From Alphaproteobacteria bacterium (lineage in GTDB: Bacteria > Pseudomonadota > Alphaproteobacteria > Sphingomonadales > Sphingomonadaceae): 31,758 bases of DNA. Where the stretch lies: NCBI GenBank assembly GCA_005882415.1, contig VBAE01000211.1, positions 1 through 31,758 of the forward strand, read 5' to 3'. The notes under the pieces were generated by a model, which was not told where the DNA came from, made no database searches, and was given only the letters and a program-made list of their open reading frames with translations. The translations under genes and the position numbers were made by a program. The number at the start of each line of letters is the position of its first letter. Within the stretch, counting starts at the first letter, position 1. Of this stretch, positions 23,413 through 31,272 are shown in pieces.

Positions 23413-24104
23413 TGGCCGACATCCTTCCCAATTCGATCCCCGATCTCGGCGAGCTTCGTGCCCGCTGGGGCGCCTTCGCCTGGACGAAGGAGAATGAGAA
23501 GCAGGCCAAGGTGGTGGTCGGCCGCTATCCGCCCGGGCGCCAGCACAGCGCGATCATTCCCTTGCTCGATCTCGCCCAGCGGCAGGTCGGTGCCGAGACG
23601 AACACCCAGGGCTGGCTGCCGGTGCCGGTGATCGAGTTCGTCGCCGCCTATCTCGATATGCCCTATATCCGGGCCTACGAGGTCGCGACCTTCTACACGA
23701 TGTTCAACCTCGCGCCGGTCGGCCGCTTCCACGTCCAGGTCTGCGGCACCACGCCCTGCATGCTGGCCGGCTCGGACGACGTCTTCGCCGCCTGCAAGGC
23801 GAAGGGGCTCCTTAAAGGCCGCACCACGCCGGACGGCCTGTTCACCTTGAATGAGGTCGAATGCCTCGGCGCCTGCGCCAACGCGCCGATGGTCCAGATC
23901 AACGACGACAATTACGAGGATTTGACCTTCGAGAGCACCACCGCTCTTCTGGAGGCGCTCGCCCGCGGCGAGACTCCGAAGCCCGGCCCGCAGGGTGTCG
24001 CGCGCCGCACCAGCGAGCCCGAAGGCGGCCCGACCAGCCTCGTCGAGATGGTCTCCGAAAATCACGATTACCGCAGCCGCTGGAATAGTGAGGCGCAGGC
24101 ATGA
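23412..24104 (+). CDS. nuoE: NADH-quinone oxidoreductase subunit E
   Basis: A 230-residue subunit with a thioredoxin-like fold and a [2Fe-2S] cluster (N1a). Ligands are visible in QVCGTTPC and VECLGACANAP. The N-terminal helical part and VIEFVAAYLDMPYIRAYEVATFYTMF are standard. A 60-residue C-terminal tail is polar. The stop overlaps the start of a small membrane-protein gene by four bases. Confidence 0.96.
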   Translation: MADILPNSIPDLGELRARWGAFAWTKENEKQAKVVVGRYPPGRQHSAIIPLLDLAQRQVGAETNTQGWLPVPVIEFVAAYLDMPYIRAYEVATFYTMFNLAPVGRFHVQVCGTTPCMLAGSDDVFAACKAKGLLKGRTTPDGLFTLNEVECLGACANAPMVQINDDNYEDLTFESTTALLEALARGETPKPGPQGVARRTSEPEGGPTSLVEMVSENHDYRSRWNSEAQA

Positions 24105-24271
24105 AGGCGCTCGGTTCGCTCGCCGTCGCGATCCTGATCGGGGTCGTTGTGCTCTGGGTGATGGTGAAGGTCGTCTTCTTCACCTTCAAGCTGGTCGGCA
24201 TCGCCATCGCGGTGGCGGTCGCCGCGGCCGTCTTCTTCGGCGTGCGCAAGATGATCGAGGGTCCGCGCTGA
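24101..24271 (+). CDS. Small membrane protein embedded between nuoE and nuoF
   Basis: A 56-residue protein: MKALGSLAVAILIGVVVLW at the start, one long hydrophobic stretch broken by VKVVFFTFK, a second run of about 18 residues (LVGIAIAVAVAAAVFFGV), and a basic tail RKMIEGPR. It is probably two short membrane helices. It overlaps nuoE (ATGA) and nuoF (TGATG), so it should be made with them. I know no function. Its coupling suggests a role near complex I or a harmless passenger of the operon. Confidence 0.75.
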   Translation: MKALGSLAVAILIGVVVLWVMVKVVFFTFKLVGIAIAVAVAAAVFFGVRKMIEGPR

Positions 24272-25563
24272 TGCTTGACGACAAGGACCGCATCTTCACC
24301 AACCTCTACGGCTTCCAGGATTGGGGCCTGAAGGGCGCGAAGGGGCGCGGCGACTGGGACGACACGAAGGCGTTGATGGCGCTCGGCCAGGACGCGATCA
24401 TCGACATCGTCAAGGCGTCCGGCCTTCGCGGCCGCGGCGGCGCCGGCTTCCCGACCGGCATGAAGTGGAGCTTCATGCCCAAGGAGCCCAAGCCCGGCAA
24501 ACCCAATTTCCTCGTCATCAACGCCGACGAATCCGAGCCCGGATCGTGCAAGGACCGCGAGATCATCCGCCACGATCCGCACAAGCTGATCGAGGGCGCT
24601 CTCCTCGCCGGCTTCGCGATGAGAGCCCGGGCGGGCTATATCTACATCCGCGGCGAGTTCATCCGCGAGGCGGAGACGCTCTTCGCCGCGGTCCAGCAGG
24701 CCTATGACGCGGGCCTCCTCGGCAAGAACGCCGCCGGCTCGGGCTACGATTTCGACCTCTTCGTCCACCGCGGCGCCGGCGCCTATATCTGCGGCGAAGA
24801 GACGGCGATGCTCAACAGCCTGGAGGGCAAGAAGGGCCTTCCGCGCCTCAAGCCTCCGTTCCCGGCCGGCGCCGGCCTCTACGGCTGCCCGACCACCGTG
24901 AACAACGTCGAGTCGATCGCCGTCGTCCCGACCATCCTTCGCCGTGGAGCGCCGTGGTTTAAGAGCTTCGGCCGGGAGAAGAACGAGGGCACCAAGCTTT
25001 TCCAGATCTCCGGACACGTCAACAAGCCCTGTGTGGTGGAAGAATCCATGTCGATCCCCTTCCGCGAGCTGATCGACCGCCACGCCGGCGGAATCCGCGG
25101 CGGCTGGGACAATCTCCTCGCGGTGATCCCGGGCGGCTCCTCGGTTCCTCTCGTCCCGGCCGAGCAGATCATGGACTGCCCGATGGATTTCGACGCTCTG
25201 CGCGATCTCCAATCCGGCCTCGGCACCGCCGCGATCATCGTCATGGACAAGTCGACCGACGTCGTCCGGGCGATCGCGCGCCTCAGCTATTTCTACAAGC
25301 ATGAGAGCTGCGGCCAGTGCACCCCGTGCCGCGAAGGCACCGGCTGGATGTGGCGCGTCATGGAGCGCCTGCGCGAAGGCAATGCCGAGATGCACGAGAT
25401 CGACATGCTGTGGGACGTTACCAAGCAGGTCGAAGGCCACACCATCTGCGCCCTGGGCGACGCCGCCGCCTGGCCGATCCAGGGCCTCATCCGCCACTAC
25501 CGCCCCGAGCTCGAGCGCCGGATCGCCGAGCGCCAGGCCGGTGCGCTGGAGGCGGCGGAGTGA
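24271..25563 (+). CDS. nuoF: NADH-quinone oxidoreductase subunit F
   Basis: A 430-residue subunit that binds NADH, FMN and the [4Fe-4S] cluster N3. The nucleotide site is GLRGRGGAGFPTGMKWS, then NADESEPGSCKDREI. GAGAYICGEETAMLNSLEG is the FMN region. The cluster ligands are in ESCGQCTPCREG and HTICALGDAAAWP. The start overlaps the small membrane-protein gene, and the stop overlaps the start of a secreted-protein gene. Confidence 0.97.
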   Translation: MLDDKDRIFTNLYGFQDWGLKGAKGRGDWDDTKALMALGQDAIIDIVKASGLRGRGGAGFPTGMKWSFMPKEPKPGKPNFLVINADESEPGSCKDREIIRHDPHKLIEGALLAGFAMRARAGYIYIRGEFIREAETLFAAVQQAYDAGLLGKNAAGSGYDFDLFVHRGAGAYICGEETAMLNSLEGKKGLPRLKPPFPAGAGLYGCPTTVNNVESIAVVPTILRRGAPWFKSFGREKNEGTKLFQISGHVNKPCVVEESMSIPFRELIDRHAGGIRGGWDNLLAVIPGGSSVPLVPAEQIMDCPMDFDALRDLQSGLGTAAIIVMDKSTDVVRAIARLSYFYKHESCGQCTPCREGTGWMWRVMERLREGNAEMHEIDMLWDVTKQVEGHTICALGDAAAWPIQGLIRHYRPELERRIAERQAGALEAAE

Positions 25564-26129
25564 GAAGGGTGCTCGTTTTGGGAGGGGTTGCCCTCGCGAT
25601 CGGCCTCTGGTCGACCGGCGCGGCCGCCAAGCCCGGCGATGCCGGGTGGGCCAAGTGCGTTTGGACATCGGCTCCCGCTTCGGCCGAGGCGTGGCTGGGG
25701 ATGAAGATGCCGACGGCGCAGACGCCGTTTACGGATCCCGCGAGCCTTCTGGGCCATAAGCTGATTGCGCTCTGCGAGGCCGGGGCCGCCGATCCGCTCA
25801 AACCCAATCGAACGCCCAAATGGGACTCGCTTGCCGCAGCGCTGCGAAGCGCAAAGTCCGGCGCTGCGGCCCCGGCGTCCGCCCCCGGTGTGACCGTCGC
25901 TTTCTGCGAGTCGTCGACGCAGGGGGGAGAGCAGCCAGGGATATTCCTGCACGAGGTCGTGCGACGCCAGGGCGAGCGCGAAACCGTGTCGTTCCGCCAA
26001 TATTATATCGAACATGAGGGCAAGCTTGTGAAGCTTCCGCAGGATCTGCGCAAAGTCGTGGGCGATGGCACGCCGGTCCAGCGCAGTTGCCGCACGATCG
26101 GCGCGCAAGGGGAGCTGGCCGATGCCTAA
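25560..26129 (+). CDS. Exported protein embedded between nuoF and nuoG
   Basis: A 189-residue protein starting at GTG 25560, overlapping the nuoF stop by four bases and the nuoG start by eight. A signal peptide is clear at about residues 1-23 (VLVLGGVALAIGLWSTGAAA). The mature part has Cys near 33, 72, 118 and 176, enough for two disulfides, and a Lys/Arg-rich second half. I recognise no domain. Its codon use and overlaps fit a long-resident gene. Export of a protein from within the complex I operon is unusual and unexplained. Confidence 0.75.
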   Translation: MRRVLVLGGVALAIGLWSTGAAAKPGDAGWAKCVWTSAPASAEAWLGMKMPTAQTPFTDPASLLGHKLIALCEAGAADPLKPNRTPKWDSLAAALRSAKSGAAAPASAPGVTVAFCESSTQGGEQPGIFLHEVVRRQGERETVSFRQYYIEHEGKLVKLPQDLRKVVGDGTPVQRSCRTIGAQGELADA

Positions 26130-28073
26130 GGTCAAAGTAGACGGCGTCGAAATCGAGGTTCCGCAGGGGGCGACCGTGCTCCAGGCGTGCGAGCTCGCCG
26201 GCAAGGAAGTGCCGCGCTTCTGCTATCATGAGCGCCTGTCGATCGCCGGCAATTGCCGGATGTGCCTGGTCGAGGTGAAGCCGGGGCCGCCCAAGCCGCA
26301 GGCGAGCTGCGCACTTCCGGCCGCCGACGGCCAGGAAATCCTCACCATGACTCCGATGGTGAAGAAGGCGCGCGAAGGCGTGATGGAGTTCCTGCTCATC
26401 AACCACCCGCTCGATTGCCCGATCTGCGACCAGGGCGGCGAGTGCGACCTTCAGGACCAGGCCATGGCCTATGGCCGCGGCCACTCGCGCTTCCAGGAGA
26501 ACAAGCGGGCCGTCACCGAGAAATATATGGGCCCGGTCGTCAAGACGATCATGACCCGCTGCATCCAGTGCACGCGCTGCGTGCGCTTCGCGACCGAAGT
26601 GGCCGGCGTGCCGGACCTCGGCGCCACCGGCCGCGGCGAGGACATGGAGATCACGACCTATCTGCGCTCGTCTCCAAGCCCTACAGCTTCGAGGCGCGCC
26701 CCTGGGAGCTGAGAAAGATCCCTGCCATCGACGTGATGGACGCGGTCGGCACCAACATCCGGCTCGACCACCGCTTCCGCGAAGTCATGCGTGCGCTTCC
26801 CCGCCTCAATGAGGACGTCAACGAGGAGTGGGCGCACGACAAGACCCGGCACGCGGTGGACGGGCTGGTCCGCAACCGGCTCGACCGGCCCTGGGTGCGC
26901 AAGGACGGCAAGCTCCAGCCGGCGAGCTGGGCCGAGGCGCTGGGCGTGGTCGCGGAGCGGCTGAACGGCGCTTCGGGAGACGCGGTGGCCGCGATCGCCG
27001 GGGACCTTCAGGACCTCGAATCCGTCTACGCGATGAAGGCGCTGCTCGGAGCGCTCGGCTCGAGCCTCCACGAATGCCGTCAGGACGGCGCGATGTTCGA
27101 CGTGTCGAGCCCCGCCGCCTACCGCTTCAACTCGACCATCGCCGGCATCGAGACCGCGCCGGCGATCCTCCTCATCGGCACCAACCCGCGCTGGGAAGCG
27201 CCTCTGGTCAACACGCGCATCCGCAAGGCGGTGAAGGCCGGCGGCAAGGTGTTCCGGATCGGCCCGCCGGTCGACCTGACCTACCCGGTCGTCGATCTCG
27301 GCGGCGACCTGTCGCTGCTCGGCGACCTGCCGAAGGAGGTCCGCGAGGCGTTCGACGGCCAGGCCAATGCGGCGGTGATCGTCGGCATGGGCGCCCTCGT
27401 GGTGCCCGGGGCCTATGAAGCCGCGCGCGCCGCCGCGGCCGTGCTCGGTGCGACGTTCAACGTCCTCCACACCGCCGCCTCGCGCGTCGGTGCGCTCGAC
27501 ATGGGCTTCAGCACAGAGGGCGGCGTCGAAGCGATCCGGGCGAGGGCAGGGGCCTTGAAGGCGCTCTTCCTCCTCGGCGCTGACGAGATGGACACCAGCG
27601 CCTTCGCCGACACCTTCACCGTGTACATCGGCACCCATGGCGACCGGGGCGTCCGCCACGCCGACGTCATTCTCCCCGCCGCAGCTTATTCCGAGAAGCA
27701 CGGCACCTATGTGAACCTCGAGGGCCGGGTGCAGCTCAGCGAGTTCGCAGTCCACGCCCCCGGCGAGGCGCGCGACGATTGGACGATCCTTCGCGCCCTC
27801 TCCGACCTCGTCGGCAAGACGCTGCCCTTCGACGATCTCGGCCAGCTCCGCGCCGCGATGCGCGCCGACCATCCGCACCTTGCCGAGCCGGGCCTGACCC
27901 AATTCGGCCCGCTCGCTCCGACCTTCGCACCGGCGGCGCCCGTCAGCGGTTCGGTCGTCTATCCGATCGAGGACTTCTACCTCACCAACCCCATCGCGCG
28001 CGCGTCGCCGACGCTGCAGCGCTGCTCGGCCGAAATCCTCCACGGCCAGACCTTCCAGGAGGCCGCGGAATGA
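26122..28073 (+). pseudogene. nuoG: NADH-quinone oxidoreductase subunit G with an internal deletion
   Basis: From ATG 26122 the frame encodes the [2Fe-2S] domain (FCYHERLSIAGNCRMCLVEV), the His-Cys cluster site (NHPLDCPICDQGGECDLQ) and CIQCTRCVRF, then runs to MEITTYL near 26665. There it leaves frame and stops at 26712. From ALVSKPYSFEARPWELRK the homologous sequence goes on in another frame to 28073. In homologs about 19 codons, holding LCPVG with the fourth ligand of cluster N4, lie between. A deletion of 3n+1 bases (about 58) explains the shift; 58 added bases give 669 residues, a normal length. As written no working NuoG can be made. A real deletion, or an assembly fault. Confidence 0.88.
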
Positions 28074-29131
28074 CCGCATGGTTCCAGAGCTGGGCCGGCT
28101 TCGGCGCCGGCTGGTTCATCTCCACCCTGATCCTCGTCCTGCTCATCGCGCTTCCGCTGATGCTTGCGGTGGCGATGATCATCTATGCCGACCGCAAGAT
28201 CTGGGCTGCGATGGCGCTCCGCCGCGGGCCGAACGTAGTCGGCCCTTGGGGCCTGCTGCAGAGCTTCGCCGACGGTTTGAAGGTGTTCCTCAAGGAGACC
28301 ATCATCCCCTCGGGCGCCAATCGCGGCCTGTTCATCATCGCCCCGATCCTGACCTTCACCGTCGCTTTGGTCGGCTGGGCGGTGGTTCCGTTCGGCCATG
28401 GCCCCGGCGGAGCGCCCCTGGTGCTCGCCAACATCAATGTCGGCCTGCTCTACATGCTCGCGGTCTCGTCGATCGGAGTCTACGGCGTGATCATCGCCGG
28501 CTGGGCGTCCAACTCCAAATATCCCTTCTACTCGGCGCTGCGCGCAGCCGCGCAGATGGTGAGCTATGAGGTCTCGGTCGGCTTCGTCCTCGTCCCCATC
28601 GTGATGTGGGCGAACACCTTCAACCTCTCCGGGATCATCGAGGCGCAGCGCAGCCACGTCTGGATTCTGAACGGCTTCGGCTTCAATCCGCTCTTCTTCC
28701 CGCTGGCGGTGATCTTCCTCATCTCCGCCATGGCCGAGACCGCCCGCGCTCCCTTCGACCTGACCGAGGCCGAGTCCGAGCTCGTCGCCGGTTACCAGAC
28801 CGAGTACAGCTCGATGAGCTTCGCGCTCTTCTGGCTGGGCGAATATGGCAACGTCCTCCTGATGTGCGGCATGACCGCGGTCCTCTTCTGGGGCGGCTGG
28901 CTCCCGCCGGTGGACTGGGCGCCGCTTTATTACGTCCCGGGCATCATCTGGTTTTTCGCGAAGATCTTCTTCTTCTTCTTCGTGTTCAGCTGGGTGAAGG
29001 CCACCGTCCCCCGCTTCCGCTACGACCAGCTGATGCGCCTCGGCTGGAAGATATTCCTCCCAATCTCGCTCATCTGGGTCGCCCTCATCTCCGGCATCCT
29101 GATGGTCTACCGTTACGGAGCGCTGTCGTGA
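28070..29131 (+). CDS. nuoH: NADH-quinone oxidoreductase subunit H
   Basis: A 353-residue membrane subunit with about eight helices that lines the entry to the quinone chamber. Family signatures: YADRKIWAAMALRRGPNVVGP, LQSFADGLKVFLKE, the charged ETARAPFDLTEAESELVAGY loop, and RYDQLMRLGWK near the end. Its ATG overlaps the nuoG stop by four bases and its stop overlaps the next start. Confidence 0.97.
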   Translation: MTAWFQSWAGFGAGWFISTLILVLLIALPLMLAVAMIIYADRKIWAAMALRRGPNVVGPWGLLQSFADGLKVFLKETIIPSGANRGLFIIAPILTFTVALVGWAVVPFGHGPGGAPLVLANINVGLLYMLAVSSIGVYGVIIAGWASNSKYPFYSALRAAAQMVSYEVSVGFVLVPIVMWANTFNLSGIIEAQRSHVWILNGFGFNPLFFPLAVIFLISAMAETARAPFDLTEAESELVAGYQTEYSSMSFALFWLGEYGNVLLMCGMTAVLFWGGWLPPVDWAPLYYVPGIIWFFAKIFFFFFVFSWVKATVPRFRYDQLMRLGWKIFLPISLIWVALISGILMVYRYGALS

Positions 29132-29667
29132 TGATGGTCGCGGCCGCGCTCTTGATGGCTCAGGCCGGCGCACCCCCGCCTGGCCCGCCGATCCTCGTTG
29201 GACGAGCGAAGACGTCGACCGAGGTCGCGATGACCAGAGACGCATTCGATCTCGACTGTTCGTTGATCGATCCGTCGATGAAGCGTTTTGCGCTGGCCGT
29301 CGAACAACGGGGCGGACGCGGCTATGTCGATCCGCGATCCGATGATCCGGACACGCGCTTTCGAAGCACCGCATTGAGCTTCCGCATTCTGAGAGATGAG
29401 ACGCGCCTCTTTCGGGATGGAAAGCTGAACGGGCAAGACATCGGGGGGCCAGTCGACAGGTTGGAAACTCGCGACCCAAAATTTGGTGTTGTTCGGCTTG
29501 AAACCTTTCCGATCGGTCGCGGCTGGGACGTGGCAGCGGTCGTTTACGTCAACGGTTCGAGTCCCGGACATAAGGGCTTTGTGAAATATACGGGGTTCTG
29601 CAGCGTCGCGAGGCACGCGCAGCTACCCCTGACCGAAGCCGAAGCTGCAAAGGTTGTTAGGCAATGA
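29131..29667 (+). CDS. Probable exported protein embedded between nuoH and nuoI
   Basis: A 178-residue protein. The start ATG 29131 overlaps the nuoH stop (TGATG); GTG 29128 is also in frame. A short hydrophobic start (MVAAALLMAQAG) may be a signal peptide, which would leave a polar mature protein with Cys at about 43 and 160. I recognise no domain. GC content is lower than in the flanking nuo genes, with AT-rich codons such as AAA, TTT and GTT, so it may be a more recent insertion. The stop overlaps the nuoI start by four bases. Confidence 0.72.
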   Translation: MMVAAALLMAQAGAPPPGPPILVGRAKTSTEVAMTRDAFDLDCSLIDPSMKRFALAVEQRGGRGYVDPRSDDPDTRFRSTALSFRILRDETRLFRDGKLNGQDIGGPVDRLETRDPKFGVVRLETFPIGRGWDVAAVVYVNGSSPGHKGFVKYTGFCSVARHAQLPLTEAEAAKVVRQ

Positions 29668-30152
29668 GCGCGGTCTCCCATTTCATCAAGTCCTTCACCC
29701 TCTGGGAGTTCGTGAAGGCGCACTGGTTGACCTTGAAGTATTTCTTCAAGCCCAAGGCGACGATCAACTATCCGTTCGAGAAGAACCCGATTTCGCCCCG
29801 CTTCCGCGGCGAGCATGCGCTTCGCCGCTATCCCAATGGCGAAGAGCGCTGCATCGCGTGCAAATTGTGCGAGGCGGTGTGCCCGGCGGTGTGCATCACC
29901 ATCGAAGCCGAGCCGCGCGAGGACGGCAGCCGCCGCACGACCCGCTACGACATCGACATGACCAAGTGCATCTATTGCGGTCTTTGCCAGGAAGCATGTC
30001 CCGTCGACGCGATCGTGGAAGGCCCGAACTTCGAGTTCGCTACCGAGACCAGAGAGGAGCTGATGTACGACAAGCAGAAGCTCCTCGATAACGGCGACAG
30101 GTGGGAGCGCGCGCTCGCCGCGAACCTTGCCGCCGACGCCCCCTATCGCTAA
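29664..30152 (+). CDS. nuoI: NADH-quinone oxidoreductase subunit I
   Basis: A 162-residue subunit with two [4Fe-4S] clusters (N6a and N6b) that carry electrons to NuoB. Both ligand sets are intact: CIACKLCEAVCP and CIYCGLCQEACP. The N-terminal amphipathic part and GEHALRRYPNGEERC are standard. The gene ends 47 bases before nuoJ. Confidence 0.97.
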   Translation: MSAVSHFIKSFTLWEFVKAHWLTLKYFFKPKATINYPFEKNPISPRFRGEHALRRYPNGEERCIACKLCEAVCPAVCITIEAEPREDGSRRTTRYDIDMTKCIYCGLCQEACPVDAIVEGPNFEFATETREELMYDKQKLLDNGDRWERALAANLAADAPYR

Positions 30153-30199
30153 TCCGCCCCCCGAATCCACGGCCCTCCATCTAAAGGCCTCCCAGCGAC

Positions 30200-30811
30200 G
30201 TGATCCAAGCCTTCGCCTTTTACCTGTTCGCGGCGATCGTCATTGCCAGCGGGGTGATGACTATCGCCTCGCGCAATCCCGTGCACAGCGTGCTGTGGCT
30301 GATCCTCGCCTTCTTCAACGCCGCCGGCCTGATGCTGATCCTGGGCGCCGAGTTCATCGCGATGCTGCTCGTCATCGTCTACGTGGGCGCGGTGGCGGTG
30401 CTGTTCCTGTTCGTGGTGATGATGCTCGACGTCGACTTCGCCGAGCTGAGGGCAGGCGTCGCGCGCTACTGGCCGCTGGGCTTCATCCTCGCATTGATCC
30501 TGCTCGCCGAGATCGTCTTCGCGGTTGCCGCGTGGAGCGCTGGCGGCATCCGCCCGGGCGTCAGCGCGGCCCCGGTCGACGGAGCGATGCCCAACATCCA
30601 GGCGCTCGGCACCGTCCTCTACACCCGCTACCTCTACATCTTCGAAGGCGCCGGCCTGGTGCTGCTGGTGGCGATGATCGGCGCGATCGTCCTCACCCAC
30701 CGCGTCCGCAGCGACGTACGCCCCCAGCGCGTCTCCGACCAGGTCCGCCGCCGTCCCGAGGATGCCGTTGTCAACATGCAGCCGGGCGTCGGCGAGGGGA
30801 TGAAGCTGTGA
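30200..30811 (+). CDS. nuoJ: NADH-quinone oxidoreductase subunit J
   Basis: A 203-residue membrane subunit with five helices. Recognisable parts: NPVHSVLWLILAFFNAAGLM, LGAEFIAMLLVIVYVGAVAVLFLFVVMMLD (read as LGAEFIAM then IVYVGAVAVLFLFVVMM), and a late TRYLYIFEGAGLVLLVAMIGAI. Start GTG 30200 has only a weak ribosome site. The polar tail is about 35 residues. Confidence 0.96.
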   Translation: MIQAFAFYLFAAIVIASGVMTIASRNPVHSVLWLILAFFNAAGLMLILGAEFIAMLLVIVYVGAVAVLFLFVVMMLDVDFAELRAGVARYWPLGFILALILLAEIVFAVAAWSAGGIRPGVSAAPVDGAMPNIQALGTVLYTRYLYIFEGAGLVLLVAMIGAIVLTHRVRSDVRPQRVSDQVRRRPEDAVVNMQPGVGEGMKL

Positions 30812-30847
30812 TGGCTCGCACTGGCGTCGGCGCCGCCTCGGCCGTCA

Positions 30848-30932
30848 CCCCGGACTTGATCCGGGGTCCATGGACACTGTTCAGCGAGAACCGACACGGA
30901 CGGTGTTCATGGATGCCGGATCAAGTCCGGCA
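30848..30932. repeat. Palindromic intergenic repeat between nuoJ and nuoK
   Basis: Two 19-bp palindromes, CCCCGGACTTGATCCGGGG (30848-30866) and TGCCGGATCAAGTCCGGCA (30914-30932), form the ends of a larger inverted repeat. GTCCATGGACAC near 30867-30878 partly matches GGTGTTCATGG near 30902-30912. The CCGGACTTGATCCGG core is a dispersed repeat I recall from several alphaproteobacteria. In the nuo operon the hairpin sits 28 bases before nuoK and could affect mRNA processing or stability. Confidence 0.8.
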
Positions 30933-30959
30933 TGCCGAGTTCTGCAAAGGAGCCGGCGC

Positions 30960-31265
30960 ATGATAGGCCTGGGCCACTACCTCGCCGTAGGTGCCGTGCT
31001 GTTCGTGCTCGGCGTGTTCGGCATCCTTTTGAACCGCAAGAACATCATCGTCATCCTGATGGCGATCGAGCTCATCCTGCTTGCGGTGAACATCAACCTC
31101 GTCGCCTTCTCGGCCTTCCTCCATGACATGGTCGGCCAGATTTTCGCGATGTTCGTTCTGACCGTCGCCGCCGGCGAAGCCGCGATCGGCCTCGCCATCC
31201 TGGTCATCTACTTCCGCGGCCGCGGCACCATCGCGGTCGACGAGATCAACGAGATGAAGGGCTGA
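30960..31265 (+). CDS. nuoK: NADH-quinone oxidoreductase subunit K
   Basis: A 101-residue membrane subunit with three helices. The conserved Glu in LMAIELILLAVNINL and the second in GEAAIGLAILVIYFR belong to the proton path. The ATG at 30960 gives the family's usual length. AAAGGAG lies just upstream. An in-frame reading from 30870 would start inside the repeat and is rejected. Confidence 0.97.
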   Translation: MIGLGHYLAVGAVLFVLGVFGILLNRKNIIVILMAIELILLAVNINLVAFSAFLHDMVGQIFAMFVLTVAAGEAAIGLAILVIYFRGRGTIAVDEINEMKG

Positions 31266-31272
31266 TTTTCAA

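Noticed and set aside
27977..29479. 500-codon minus-strand frame over nuoH
   Set aside because: Antisense shadow; nuoH on the plus strand has all family motifs.
30870..30959. N-terminal extension of nuoK
   Set aside because: It would translate the palindromic repeat, and NuoK proteins are about 101 residues, which the ATG at 30960 gives.
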